DNA from: Cylindrodendrum hubeiense
Taxonomy: Eukaryota > Ascomycota > Sordariomycetes > Hypocreales > Nectriaceae
Assembly (NCBI GenBank): GCA_014621425.1
Contig: JAANBB010000408.1
Span: forward strand, 1 to 36,203
Length of the DNA stretch: 36,203 bases
Direction: 5' to 3'
This document shows positions 8,956 through 19,571 of this stretch, one piece after another. The notes below the pieces were generated by a model. The model saw only the letters and a program-made list of their open reading frames with translations, was not told the origin of the DNA and searched no databases. Position 1 is the first letter of the stretch. Each line of letters starts with the position of its first letter. The translations under genes and the position numbers were made by a program.

Positions 8956-11770
8956 GGCGACGGACGCTGGTGGGGTCGACGACTGAGTATAGGCACAAGA
9001 CCTGGGCGGGACGAGGTTAGAAGCTGTTAAGTCGACGGCTGGGTCAATGGGAAAATTGGTAGTGAGAAATTGCTAAGGGAGCCGCTGGGGCGGGAGGTTG
9101 GGGACATTGAGGCGCCAGGTGGCCCGAGCGTTCCCTGGCCGGGGAAATATTCGGGGCACGGAAAAAGTGTGGGGCCGACCGTTTGGTTGCACAGTCGTTG
9201 CTTTGCCCAGAGCGTCGCAGTTCCAGCAGCTTCTACATGGGCTGCAGGCGATGATACCATGGCCGATACCGTAGGATTCGTTCTGGAACGCAAAGGGAAG
9301 GTTTGTCGTCAATTCTGTCACTTCAACATTGGCCGATCCGACTTGGATTTACACACGGAGGGAAGATGTCTCGACTTAGCCGAGGGTAGGCCATGGATTA
9401 GCCGGCACAGACGAGTTGGACAACACGCTTGGGCGAGCTGGGCCAAAAGAAAGGCAACAGCGCGGGAACCCATTACAGACGGTGTGGAAACGGACGGCAA
9501 ACGGGAGGCAAACGGACTGACGACGGTGACTCGTCAGTGGAGCATCATTAGCCAGCGCCAGCCGTCAGCAAGGGGGCGCCGGGGCAGCAGAAAAACCGGG
9601 GCACAGCATCCGAGGGGCCAGGGCGCGGCAGGGAGACAGGGAGGGAGCAATTTACGAGGCTCACGTGCTTTCGTGGTGACTTGGCGGAAACCAGGCAACA
9701 CAGTGTCCCACCAAGCTTCGCGCCCGTCGCGTCTCCCGCCCACTTCATGTCATCCCCTCCATAACGGCCTCCTGGGCCGGGGCGCATGCAGCGACCATGG
9801 ATGCGGCCACGATGCATCTCAATGCGCGTATTGGTTGGGCAAACCCAGGCGGCAAATTTTCCTGGCTTTCGGGGCACGTCTGGTGGTTGAATTGTCGCTC
9901 GTCGATTGAGGCCATCACCGCCTCTATGGTTCGGACAGCAGACCATCCGACATGCTTCAGGGCCACCCCTCAGCTGAGGGTCAGAAGCAAACCTCGGCGG
10001 ATCGGCTGCATGGCGCAATCTCTTCATTCTTGAGACGGATTTAGCGTCGTGTCCTACCACGTCCTTGCACCCGTTGCCTCTTGTCTCCTGGCGATTGAGG
10101 CAGACATGGTTGTGATCCGTCACAGGGCTTGCATTGTGCCATTGTCCCAACAGACGCAGAGACGTTCACCGCACCCCTTCGGCCTTGGGATTGAAAAAAA
10201 AATCAGGTTGGCCTCCTCCCAGCTTGAGCTCAATCGCACAGCTCGAATTAGCTGGGCCAATAGGTGATGTCGGGCTTTCAAAGCGAAGCCACGAGGCCTG
10301 GTGCGGCATATCGCTCTCGCTGCCAACGAGCCCACCCACCATCTTCCGGCCTGCCATTTTGGATTGTTTAATACCCGGCCGTCTATGTAGCTAATTCGTC
10401 GGTGGCCCGCGAATGAGTCACACGGGTTTCACTCCATTCCAGGCTTGCCATCCCTGTCAAAGGCCGCCTTAGCTTGCGATGCCATGCTCCGCCAGAAAAT
10501 ATTCTTTGCAAGCTTTCGTCGGCGCAACTGAGCGGCGTGTGCTCGGGAAGCTCGGGGCGGTTTGGGGGGATTTCCGCAGTGTCGCACAGAGAGTGTCTGA
10601 TTCCGGGGTCGCTTCATTCCATCGGCGTCGGCCCCTTGCGACGATTGAGTCTGATCATGTCTCAATGGCTCGACATGCCATCTACATTGAGACTTTTGCG
10701 GCGGGACGCATGCGATGATGGACCTGGACCTGCGGCGAGCCGTTGTAGTGGTTGCAGCATCACCACTCCTAGCGAGCGGCAGGGGGCAGTCCAGTGGGCC
10801 TATGGGCCGCTGGAACCCCCGTGGGTGGTGCGTGGTGGAGAGTTTTAGTGGGCTTAGCGGCGGGGGCGAAACCTCTTTACGCGGTTCTCGCGCCCGCCGC
10901 AGCCCCTCGTCGCGCCCCATTTCCATCCGTCATGGGAGGGATCTTCCAAAGCCAACAAAAAAGTCGGTAGCACCAGGCAACCACAGGCATCATCGCCATC
11001 CACCTCAGACACCTGGCTGGCTGGCGATGCCAAATGGGGAGTTTCCCAAAGGCCCAGGCCCTAGTAAACGCCGTCCGCACTGTCCCAGCACCCCTGCGAC
11101 TCCCCCACAGACCCAGCGATGCGTATGGTGGCAGGAGCAGACATGCTCACATATAATGCGAGGCGACCCCCTTTGGGCCTTGAGCCTTTTCCTCCGTAGC
11201 CCTCCTATTGCTCTCTCTCTCCTTTCTCCTCCCCTCGTATCACCCTCGGGCCCTTTCACACATCCATCCATCCTGCCTAACTACCTATATAAGTCCCCGG
11301 TGTGTTCCCCGACGCCCTTCCGCCAAACAAAAGGCCCTTGTTCGGCCTCGACTCGTCCGCCTCATCCTGCTGGTTTCCCCTGCTGGCCAACAACGAGCCA
11401 CATCCCACCACACAGACTCCTATTCATCCGTTCAACCCTCCCGCCATCCATCATCCATCCTCCATCCAACTCGGCTGATCCACCCAAAAAAAAAACCGAC
11501 CTTCGACGGTGTTCCAGCCTTGTCGCCCGACACCTACCTCGCCTGAATTCACGGTGATTCACATTATCCAAAACCTACTCCACCATCTCGGCCCGCTATT
11601 TACTTCACCCCCCTCCGTTGAGGCATCCCCAGTTGCCTAGGGCCTATGCGTATTTAACTCGCATCATCCCCTCTTCTGCCTGCTCCTTCAGCCTTGCGCC
11701 GCTCTTCGTATCATCCTCTCCCACTCGCCATCTACATATCCATCACCTCAACGCCTCGTCTCCCATCACC
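8956..11770. promoter_or_regulatory. 2.8 kb divergent region between unit E and unit F
   Basis: This is the axis of the array: units A-E read left from here and F-I read right. The region is GC-rich, with no convincing gene. The longest open frame (9070-9909, plus) has random-looking R/G/S/H-rich composition and no start context or homology that I recognise. On the F side, TATATAAG at 11286-11293 is a good TATA box. It is followed by CT- and CCATCC-rich sequence, implying a leader of up to about 450 nt for unit F. The sequence CACGTG occurs near 9663. A noncoding RNA or an unrecognised small gene cannot be excluded. Confidence 0.5.
11286..11293 (+). promoter_or_regulatory. TATA box, probable unit F promoter
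   Basis: TATATAAG lies 478 bp before the unit F start codon. It is followed by pyrimidine-rich sequence of the kind in which fungal transcription starts. The assignment is by position only. Confidence 0.5.
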
Positions 11771-12571
11771 ATGACTCCCAACAGCGAAAATGCCATGGCT
11801 CGCTTTCTTCTGGCCATCTTGAACCAGAAGAACCTCAAAGACGTAAGTCCTTCTTACGTCTTAACCTGATCTCATCCCTTTCTTACTTTGCTCTAGATCG
11901 ACTGGAACCAAGTCGCCGCGGATCCTGTCCTGATGCAACCCATCACAAATGGCCACGCCGCGAGAATGCGTTTTGCTCGGTTCCGCACTGCTGTCAACGG
12001 CCACGAGCCGCAGAAGAGAAACCGTACCGCCGACAAGTCTCGAGTCACCAAGTCCAAGAAGCCATCCCAAGCCAAGAGGGACAGCCTCGTCAAATCAGAG
12101 TCAGGCATTAGTCTTTCCTCCTATGCAAACGTGCGTCCGGGACCTTCCCCAAAGATCAAGCAGGAGCATAACCAACCTGCTTATCTTGCGCAGTTCTCTC
12201 CCGCTTCGACCACTTCTCCTTACCTCACCGACAACCGAGAAGATATCAACCCTCGATTCCTCACACCTTGCAGCGATGACATGACCCATGGCCTGTCAGT
12301 CAACCCTGCTACTCTCGAAGACCTCCGACTCCAAAACGGGTTCGGTCCTTCGATGGAGTGTAACCAAGACTTGATGCCTCAGCCTGGTCACGACCACATC
12401 AGCTTGGCCCAGTCTCCCTTTCATACGTTCGAAAATGCCTTCAACCTGAGCAGCTACAAGGCTGCAGGCGATGCCCAGAGCCCGGCTGCTCTGGACCTGA
12501 GTGGCGCCCAGTCTCTCGCAGACTTCAGCCCCGATTGGGCCGACCACTTCCACGATCACCATCCATTTTGA
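11771..12571 (+). CDS. Unit F: Myb/SANT-like nuclear protein, 248 aa
   Basis: Two exons (11771-11842 and 11897-12571) encode 248 aa. The ATG lies in a CACC-ATG context. The domain reads AMARFLLAILNQKNLKD, then after a phase-0 intron IDWNQVAADP, and the third helix NGHAARMRFARFRTAVNG. This form (W-x-x-V-A and A-R-M-R-F) is shared with G, H and I and differs from the QH form of A-E. A basic patch (RVTKSKKPSQAKR) is followed by two SUMO-consensus sites (VKSE, IKQE). The remaining ~150 residues are S/P/H/N-rich and disordered, ending DWADHFHDHHPF. Splice signals are standard (GTAAGT donor, CTCTAG acceptor). A DNA-binding regulator is inferred from the domain. The disordered half could be an activation or interaction region. 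Confidence 0.82.
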
Positions 12572-15036
12572 TACCCGACAAAAAGACCACGAATAGAGGA
12601 TGGATAATGTAAAAAAACTGGGGATATGTTTAGAACACGTTGCTGTTATGACTTAATGACTATGGTTTTGAAGCTGGGGTTTGCTTGCTTGTTGCTATCT
12701 CTTGGTCGGTTTTGTTTTTATCTCTGATCTCTCAACGATGATTCTCGCCTGTCTGCGTTTTAAGAACACTCACACATGGATGTGTCACTAAATTTTAAAC
12801 GAAAGCAGTCAACGCTGCAGATTGTACACTACATAGGCTATTTCAATGTCTGAGTCTCATCTTCTTAATGTCGTGATTCATCTGATGCATCGGTGGTTCG
12901 TGAATACCGGACGATAATCTCGCTTCGTCGTATGGAGAGATGTTAGAACCCTCTGAACTGATAAAGCCGAGACGGTCATGGCCCAATGTGCCCCTTTAAG
13001 GCAATTCTGCGGATTGCTAGCAGTGGTATTTACATATTCAAGTGAAGCGGATGGGTCATCGAAGTCCAAAACGACTCTACGATTGATCGTTGGTAGTCTT
13101 TAGTTCACAGAAATTTGACGCTGAAGTCGTGTGAATACACGCTCTAGGTCCAGCAACGATGGAAAATGCCAACATGGTTGTTACGGATAGAGTGCAAGGT
13201 ATCTGGTCTCCAAGCCTGCTTTACCGGTTTGTCCTGAAGCGTTATTGGATTTTACGAACCAGATAACCTCCCATTTGGCAAGGGAAGTATGGTTCGCCCA
13301 TGGTCCGCGTGGTTTGCCTATAATCACATGTGTTCCGTAAGGCAATAAAGGAGCAAGGCTAGGATTCTGCAGACTCAGGTGGCATCCACACCAATGTTTA
13401 AATGAACGTGTCACCTGAGGTTGAGACAACCACTATAAATCATGGCTGATGCAAAGCTAGAAGTCGTAGATCGTGTCGGCAGCTTGGGATAGTCCTGCAA
13501 CTCTTCCTGGCACTCTGACTTTTGCTTCATGGCCCAGTCCCGGGTTTAGAGACATCATATGCCCTGATAAATGAAGAACATGACATACGTAGAGGACCTC
13601 GATGCGATATTAGGTGACTCTCTCCACCCCTTTTCTCACCACTCCGCTCCAGGCAGCACGGCGATGCGGCCCCACCAGCACGGCCCCACTATCCCCACCC
13701 CCGGGCGCCAGCGACTTGTCCATCGCCCCCCTTCGGACCAACGAACGGCGTAACCTTTGTCCTGAGGCCAATATTGAGAAGCCTCGTTTCACTATTCACG
13801 GAGGCGTTGAATACAGTAATATATTTGGTCTCAAAGGATTTTCACTTCCAACTGTCGAGCAGGTGGGTTCTGTTCGTCAAAGGTGGCAACAGCACCGAAT
13901 CGGACAATGAAACTCAGATCGATAATGATGATGAAACTGAGGCAATGTACCTGTCTCCCCCTTCTTGGAAATCTCTTCTGGCCCTCGGCAGGTGTGGGAA
14001 CTTCGGCGTTCCAGATGCCGATTTCGATGTCGCCCTAGTTACGTAGTTGAAATGGTCCTGGCGATAGACATCTGCGTTGTCGACACCTGTGGCGTGCGAT
14101 CGTTGATGTGGGTGTTTACGCATCTGTAAAGTCTTCGGGTTTTCTAGTCGTCTGGAGATTTTGGAAAATGGTCCTAAAGGCATGGCCCGGGTAATCGACT
14201 CCGTCAACAATGGGTTTGCCCCATGACGGAACCAATACTGTTGGATTTAAATCAAGGTCGGCGCTTATGTTGCCATTCGAGTTCGCTCTGCATTGCGCAG
14301 GAGGTAAGTTTTCGATACTAGGGTAATTGCTTTTTTCTACGAATTGGCTTCTTCTAGATCAAGGAGAATACTAAATCAGACCACAGGCAAGTATAAGAGT
14401 AGGCAATAATATTGGAGTTGACAATTCCATCTCGTACTTCAAACAATGTTGTCGTCGGATCTTGGAAACTGAAAGGAGTCTTTCGGGGCTTCCGGGAAGA
14501 GCGGGCTGTCAACAGCTGCGCGCAAAGGGCAAAGGGGTGTAGAGCACCCTCTCTCTTGTTGGCACAAACTCGTCGCGTTTCTCTGTTTTGTTTTAATGAG
14601 GACGGCACCTCATCCATTCAAGAAGTGAGAAACCCCTGATTGGATTCAAGCAAACAATTTAACGAGGCCCGTTTGCTGCCGCCAGGCACCCCGCCACATG
14701 CGGATTGAACCAGGCGTCAACGAAGCCTTTGCTGCCCATGGCAACATGAATCACTCACTGCAGCTTCAAACCCGCCGCTTCCTTCATCCTTTTTGACTTG
14801 CATTTAAAACCTAACATTCCGATTTATGAGCTGCACTCAACTTCCCTCTGCTTTCACCATTCATCGCACACCACTCACCACTTGCACCCACCAAGACCAC
14901 CACAAAAGGCCAAAACTTTGGCCATCTCAGCACAACTCTCTTCGCTAACCGGTTCGTTTCCATTGCCTTCCGCGCACCTTAAATCCAGTTGATTAATAAC
15001 TTCACCAGCCAACGCCTTGACATCACCACGACCATC
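12572..15036. other. 2.5 kb gene-poor region between units F and G
   Basis: No gene is supported here. The unit F 3' flank comes first. A mid-part (13571-14210) has short overlapping open frames, one with an acidic run (TESDNETQIDNDDETEA), but no Myb-like motif, splice structure or recognisable family. The last 350 bp hold a TTTAAA element at 14803-14808 and a CT/CA-rich leader for unit G. The middle could contain a decayed gene. Confidence 0.45.
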
Positions 15037-15536
15037 ATGTCTGAGCCCAAGAAGGAGCCTACCGCCGCCGAGGCCATGCTGTTCTTTAGCATCGTCAAGA
15101 ACACAAAGAACAAGGCGGATGTTGACTGGGAGGCTGTTGCTACGGAGCAGGGTTTCAAGAACTCCGAGGTCGCCAAGGTACACACATCCCCCATCCTCCT
15201 CTTAACCTCCTCTCGCATGCTAACGTCTTGTTTTCACTTCAGGTCCGTTTCGGACAGGTCAAGCGCAAGCTCGGAATCTCTAGCGACGCATCCGCACCCC
15301 ACCGCACTCCCACCAAGAAGAGCGCCACCACATCGATGCTGACTACCCCATCCAAGGTCACCAAGACACCTCGCAGCAAGGGCAAGGGACGCTCCAAGGT
15401 CAAGAAGGAGGAGCCTCAGGATGATGACAACGATGAGGGAATGTCCTCCATCAAGGCGGAGCATCAAGACGAGAGTGATGGTGCCGCTAGCGAGCAGCTT
15501 CGCGTTGAGATGGGTGCCATGATGGATCCCTTCTAA
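15037..15536 (+). CDS. Unit G: Myb/SANT-like nuclear protein, 144 aa
   Basis: Two exons (15037-15177 and 15243-15536) encode 144 aa. The domain is AAEAMLFFSIVKNTKNKADV, then DWEAVATEQGFKNSEVAK, and after a phase-0 intron the third helix VRFGQVKRKLGI. The intron therefore falls within the third-helix region, close to intron 2 of unit I. The linker is basic and S/T/P-rich (TPRSKGKGRSK) and ends in VKKEE, a SUMO consensus followed by acidic residues. A second site, IKAE, follows, and the end is acidic/hydrophobic (RVEMGAMMDPF). The start codon is the first ATG in frame and has good context (CATCATG). The small size and charge pattern are like unit I. A nuclear DNA- or chromatin-binding role is inferred. 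Confidence 0.85.
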
Positions 15537-16359
15537 GTCTGAGACCACGGTGTGGGCTACGTATGGGGTGTGCTGTATTGCCGACCTCAAAGAGACTCAT
15601 GTTTGGCGGTCTTGACATGTCGTGGATGCTTTCATCCTCAAGAAGGGTGGTTGGGCATTTCAGAAAATCACACCCACAGTTACAGTGAGGACTAGATATA
15701 TCCCGTGGGATGGAAATCGATATCTACAATAACTCAATATTTGAACGGTGTGATTTATACCTTCTTTGTGCTTTTGTTTTTTAAGAAACTCCCAGATTTG
15801 CGGGCAGAATCGCAAATGCGACCGTCTTGCCAAGAGTGCATAATAGGGGCAACCTATGGGCATACTGGAGTCCGCCATGCGCCTTCTGGGCTTCAAGGTT
15901 ATGACTGAAGTGATCTTCCTACATTCTGACTCTCTCCTGGTCCTGGGGTGGTTGCCTGACTCCTCCTCACCTTCGTCTCACTTGCTCGGCCAAACGGCCA
16001 TTTCATCCTACACACTAGTGAAAACACTCCCCGTTTACTCCCCATTCACCGAGCCGGGCGTGCCACTAGAGTCTGTCTGCGCGTGAAAAGAAAACAGAGC
16101 CTGGGAAGCGAGCTGCCCGTTTGTATCCCCCCACAATCGACCACTTGACTCCCAAACTCTTAAGTCCCTCTTCTGCAGTCCTCCATCTCTCTTCTCTCTT
16201 CCACCCACAACCTTCACCACCTCAGACCTGTCAACTATCAAAGTTGCCAAGACTCACTGTCAACCATCTCATCCCATTTCATCCATCTTTCTTGAACATA
16301 TCAGGTATGTCTTCGGGCTTTCATCGCATAACCCCCAAGCTAATCATCCCCAGTCCACC
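15537..16359. promoter_or_regulatory. Unit G 3' flank and unit H promoter/leader
   Basis: No gene is supported. The first part is the 3' side of unit G. From about 16100 the plus strand is CT/CCATC-rich and contains the leader of unit H, with an intron at 16305-16353. Confidence 0.5.
16305..16353 (+). other. 5' UTR intron of unit H
   Basis: A 49-nt stretch with a GTATGT donor, an internal GCTAATC branch-like site and a CCCCAG acceptor ends six bases before the unit H ATG. It is inferred from signals only. Confidence 0.6.
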
Positions 16360-16809
16360 ATGCCTGCCAAGAAGGCTGCTACCGCTTCCGCCGACGGCGA
16401 GGCTCCTCTCGGTCTGACCGATGGCGAGCTTCGCTTCATCAAGGCCATCTTCGACAACATGACTCAGAAGCCCGACGCCAACTGGGACGCTGTTGCCACT
16501 GCTCTTACTCTTAAGGATGCCAAGTGTGCCAAGGAGCGTTTCCGCCAGATGTCTGTCCGCCACGGCTGGCGCGAGCAGGCTGCCACTGGCGGGAGTCCTC
16601 GCAAGACCAAGGCCGGTGGTTCATCTGCTGTAGGTGACGCAAAGGTCGCCAAGAAACCTCGCACCCCGCGAAAGAAGGTCATCAAGAAGGATGAGGATGA
16701 GGACTCTGATGTCAAGGAGGAAGTCAAGGAGGAGGTCAAGGAGGAGGTCAAGACTGAGGTCAAGGCCGAAGACAACGAAGTCGCTATGGATGAGAGCGAG
16801 GAGTCTTGA
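16360..16809 (+). CDS. Unit H: Myb/SANT-like nuclear protein with lysine/glutamate repeat tail, 149 aa
   Basis: The coding region is a single exon of 149 aa, with an intron only in the leader. The domain reads LGLTDGELRFIKAIFDNM, ANWDAVATALTL and third helix DAKCAKERFRQMSVRHGW. It aligns with F, G and I (W-x-x-V-A and K-x-R-F) but has lost or never had the coding introns. A basic linker follows (KKPRTPRKKVIKK), then five tandem four-residue units (VKEE three times, VKTE, VKAE; about 16711-16770), each a SUMO consensus, and an acidic end (AMDESEES). High C-ending codon use suggests good expression. Multi-SUMO modification or simple charge-based chromatin contact are possible readings of the tail. 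Neither is shown by sequence alone. Confidence 0.85.
   Translation: MPAKKAATASADGEAPLGLTDGELRFIKAIFDNMTQKPDANWDAVATALTLKDAKCAKERFRQMSVRHGWREQAATGGSPRKTKAGGSSAVGDAKVAKKPRTPRKKVIKKDEDEDSDVKEEVKEEVKEEVKTEVKAEDNEVAMDESEES
16711..16770 (+). repeat. 12-bp coding repeat (VKEE-type units) in unit H
   Basis: Five consecutive copies of a 12-bp unit of the form GTCAAGGAGGAG encode V-K-E-E, V-K-E-E, V-K-E-E, V-K-T-E and V-K-A-E. The last two copies have diverged. Confidence 0.8.
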
Positions 16810-17983
16810 GCTTTTGTTCGTTGAATTTCCATATAGGGCTCTATCCTTTGGTGTGGTTGGCGTGGGCGACATGGGCATGAACATCTGGTTCATCTAAACA
16901 CGGGCGATGGCACTCGTATTCATCTTGATATAAACTCAGAAGACGAGAACAAAATGAGACTCATGAACCTCTCTAAAATATCTTTCCGAGATTCTTGCCA
17001 GTGCCTCAAGCGTGCTCAACGTGGCTAACCCTGGATCACGGCGAACAGTCGAGCACCAACACCACCGCCAGCCGAATTTCCCAATTGCGCGACCCATCCC
17101 CGAACCCCAAGAGCATATCACACGCCAGCAATGAATTTCCTCTTCTGCGTAACCAAATTCTTGGGGTTGGATGCCTACTCTGCGAGTAGGGTTAGGGCAC
17201 CACTTCAGTGCCGTCTCAGGTTTCTGCGAACAATGAACGCGTCCATCCCCTGGCCAGCAACAAAAGCCCTTGTTCCCGAGCCCCCGTTGCTCCCTAGCAG
17301 TAAGCAGACACATCAGTGTGTTTCTCAAACTGGTTCACTTCCATTCTCCGCTCTGGTACTCAGAGGCCAGCTTCAGCCAGTCCAAAGCACCTCTCCCTCA
17401 CCTCTGTGGCAGCATAACACAACCTCGCCACCACCCAAGAACAACACCCATTATCTCCATTTCATTCATCTGAGTCACTAGTGAGTATTAAATCGGCAGA
17501 TCCATTTTCTTATCTTCGCCTATGTCCATTTTCTCGCCCATTGGTTGAGGTCGCCTGTCCTTGGCGCGGAGTGTTTGATCTGGTCTCGTCCGCTTCTGAC
17601 CGTCACCTCAGATTTCCCGGTTTCCCGGTTGCCTCTCATTCACCGCAGCACATTCGATCATTTCTTTCCTCCGTCCCAAGTGCTCGGTAAATAAAACCAA
17701 CCCGTTTTTTTCCCTCTTCTTCCACACTTTTCCCTTTCTTTTTCTATCCCAACTCCCTTCCGTCTCTCACCTTACTCCCTCCTCCTTCATCCACAACCCA
17801 CCTCATTGTCATCTCTTCCCAACATCCCCCATCCTCCGACACAGGGCTAGCTTCAGTAAGTGCATTCGTCTATACGTGCCTCCCTTTCGACGCTCAGTGT
17901 CCAGCTTTCCCCTCCTGTTCCTTCATAGGTATCCAACCCGGCTAACTCTTCAGTCCCTCATCCAGTCCCAAACATCAACCAAG
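16810..17983. promoter_or_regulatory. Unit H 3' flank and unit I promoter/leader
   Basis: No gene is supported. From about 17250 to 17980 the plus strand is a long pyrimidine-rich tract. A likely leader intron spans 17856-17928 (GTAAGT donor, CTTCATAG acceptor). Short open frames in this tract are low-complexity P/S/H translations. Confidence 0.5.
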
Positions 17984-18592
17984 ATGTCTAAGCAAGAGCC
18001 TAGCGACCAAGTCAAGTTCCTTGTGTCTTGCATCGGAAACACCAACAATGGTCGAGTAAGTTAAGGCGTCGTTAGCCTTCCCAGACTCTGCTAACAAGGT
18101 CAGCCTGACTTCCAGGCCGTCGCGGATGCCCTTGGCATCGTCAGCAAGGCTGCTGCGTAAGTACTACCATCCCTCTTGTCTCCCAAACATCATTTTGACA
18201 CTTCTCAAACAGACAGAAGCGGTACGAACGAATGCTGAAGGCCCATGGCATCAAGCCCGGCCAAAAGAATGCAGCTGTCAAGCAAGAGTCTGTAGACGAA
18301 GCCAGCAACAGCGAGAAGACATCCCCTACGAAGCGCAAGGCCAGGGCTACCATGAAACCTACCCCTTCCAAGCGAACCCGGGCCACCCGCGTCACCAAGA
18401 AGGAGGAATCCGACGAAGAGGAGGCCATGCCCAGTACCGAGGGAAAGGACGTGAAGCAAGAGGAAGAGCAGTCTCCCACTTCTCCTACATCATCTCTGAG
18501 TGGTATGTTCTCGTGACCCTTTCCAAAGTGCCGATGTCACTAACGACTTCTGCCTTACAGATGCGCCTCCTTCCGATGAGGAGGAGTCCTAA
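17984..18592 (+). CDS. Unit I: Myb/SANT-like nuclear protein, 144 aa
   Basis: Four exons (17984-18055, 18116-18156, 18213-18502, 18561-18592) encode 144 aa. The domain is short: DQVKFLVSCIGNTNNGR, phase-0 intron, AVADALGIVSKAA, phase-2 intron, then QKRYERMLKAHGIKPG. The first intron aligns with that of unit F, and the second lies near that of unit G. The second-helix tryptophan is absent. Exon 2 is only 41 nt. The tail has VKQE, a basic stretch (TKRKARATMKPTPSKRTRA), then KKEESDEEE, VKQEEE and an acidic end (DAPPSDEEES) that depends on removal of the last intron. All junctions keep frame and use GTAAGT or GTATGT donors. A nuclear DNA- or chromatin-binding role is inferred. Confidence 0.82.
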
Positions 18593-18841
18593 ACCTCCAG
18601 GGACTACACCGCGTCTGACGCAAATACGGGTGAAAAACATAATGCGTTTAGGTGTCTACAGATTTTCATGCTTTAGCTCTTGAACAGATGCGCGACGTAA
18701 TTAGCTGGTGATGCTTAGAGAATGGTCGCAGGATTGGCAGGTCATACTTGACTATGAGATACCGCTGGGGTTTGACATGAAGAAATGGCATCTCGGTATC
18801 ATTGCTTGTATTCTTCCTCTCCCGTAAATTCCTGCTCCAGC

Positions 18842-18891
18842 TGTGACATCCTAGCCGTGACATACTGGCCCTGACATCCTGGCCCTGACAT
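18842..18891. repeat. Imperfect 14-16 bp tandem repeat
   Basis: About three and a half copies of a TGACATCCTGGCCC-like unit occur (TGACATCCTAGCCG, TGACATACTGGCCC, TGACATCCTGGCCC, then TGACATTC). This is noncoding, between unit I and the coiled-coil gene. Confidence 0.7.
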
Positions 18892-19437
18892 TCATCGGCG
18901 TTGATTTCGTCGGGAATCAGGTTTGCCCCAGCACATTTTCAGCTCGACCCGGGGAGCCAACGGTTGCATTCCTGTCAAATGGTTGTTCGGCCCCGGATCT
19001 CCAAGAATGGAAACACTCGCCCAGCCTTCCTCTCTCATTTCCACATGAATTCAACCGTTTCCTATTGTCGGGCGCTGGAGTTGCTTAAAACGGTTGGCGC
19101 ACGTGTCTGACTCCTATTCTGAGAGCTTGATTGAAGAACGCCTCAAACTCTCACATGTGACATATCTCCGCGCAAGCGTTCCCGCAGCACTCGGCCCATT
19201 GTGGCTATTGAACAATGGGCCTGCCGGAAAAAAAGGCGCCAACATCTATTGACAATGAGATGCACCCAACTTTAGCTTCAAGGTCTTCCTATTCTCGCGG
19301 CCTTTGGATTCGGCATATATTCCTCTTCATCGCCACTTCAAATTCGAGGCTTCCACACCAAGTCAACTCTCATCACATACACTCTCTATCTCTTGATCAC
19401 ACCATCGCGTCTTCTTTTCCATCTTGATCTCAATCTT

Positions 19438-19489
19438 GTAAGTGATCCCGACATCCCGTCATCAACCATCACTAACCTGCTTCTTACAG
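19438..19489 (+). other. 5' UTR intron of the coiled-coil gene
   Basis: A 52-nt intron has a GTAAGT donor, a CTAAC branch site and a CTTACAG acceptor, in the leader 83 bp before the ATG. All three signals match fungal consensus. Confidence 0.75.
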
Positions 19490-19571
19490 CACCCATTTTG
19501 ACACGACACCACGCGCCCCGCTTCCTCGTTGAAGATCTCCGACTCTGCCTCCCTCCCAAATATCATTCACC

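Larger units (their letters stand above)
18593..19571. promoter_or_regulatory. Unit I 3' flank and coiled-coil gene promoter
   Basis: No gene is supported. An imperfect tandem repeat lies at 18842-18891. The leader of the next gene begins around 19340 in CT/CATC-rich sequence and includes a well-formed intron. Confidence 0.5.

Noticed and set aside
9070..9909. 279-aa plus-strand open frame in the E-F intergenic region
   Set aside because: GC-rich random-looking composition, no start context, no splice structure, no recognisable domain.
13571..14210. Short open frames on both strands in the F-G gap
   Set aside because: No domain, no splice signals linking them, and no similarity I could see to the Myb-like units.
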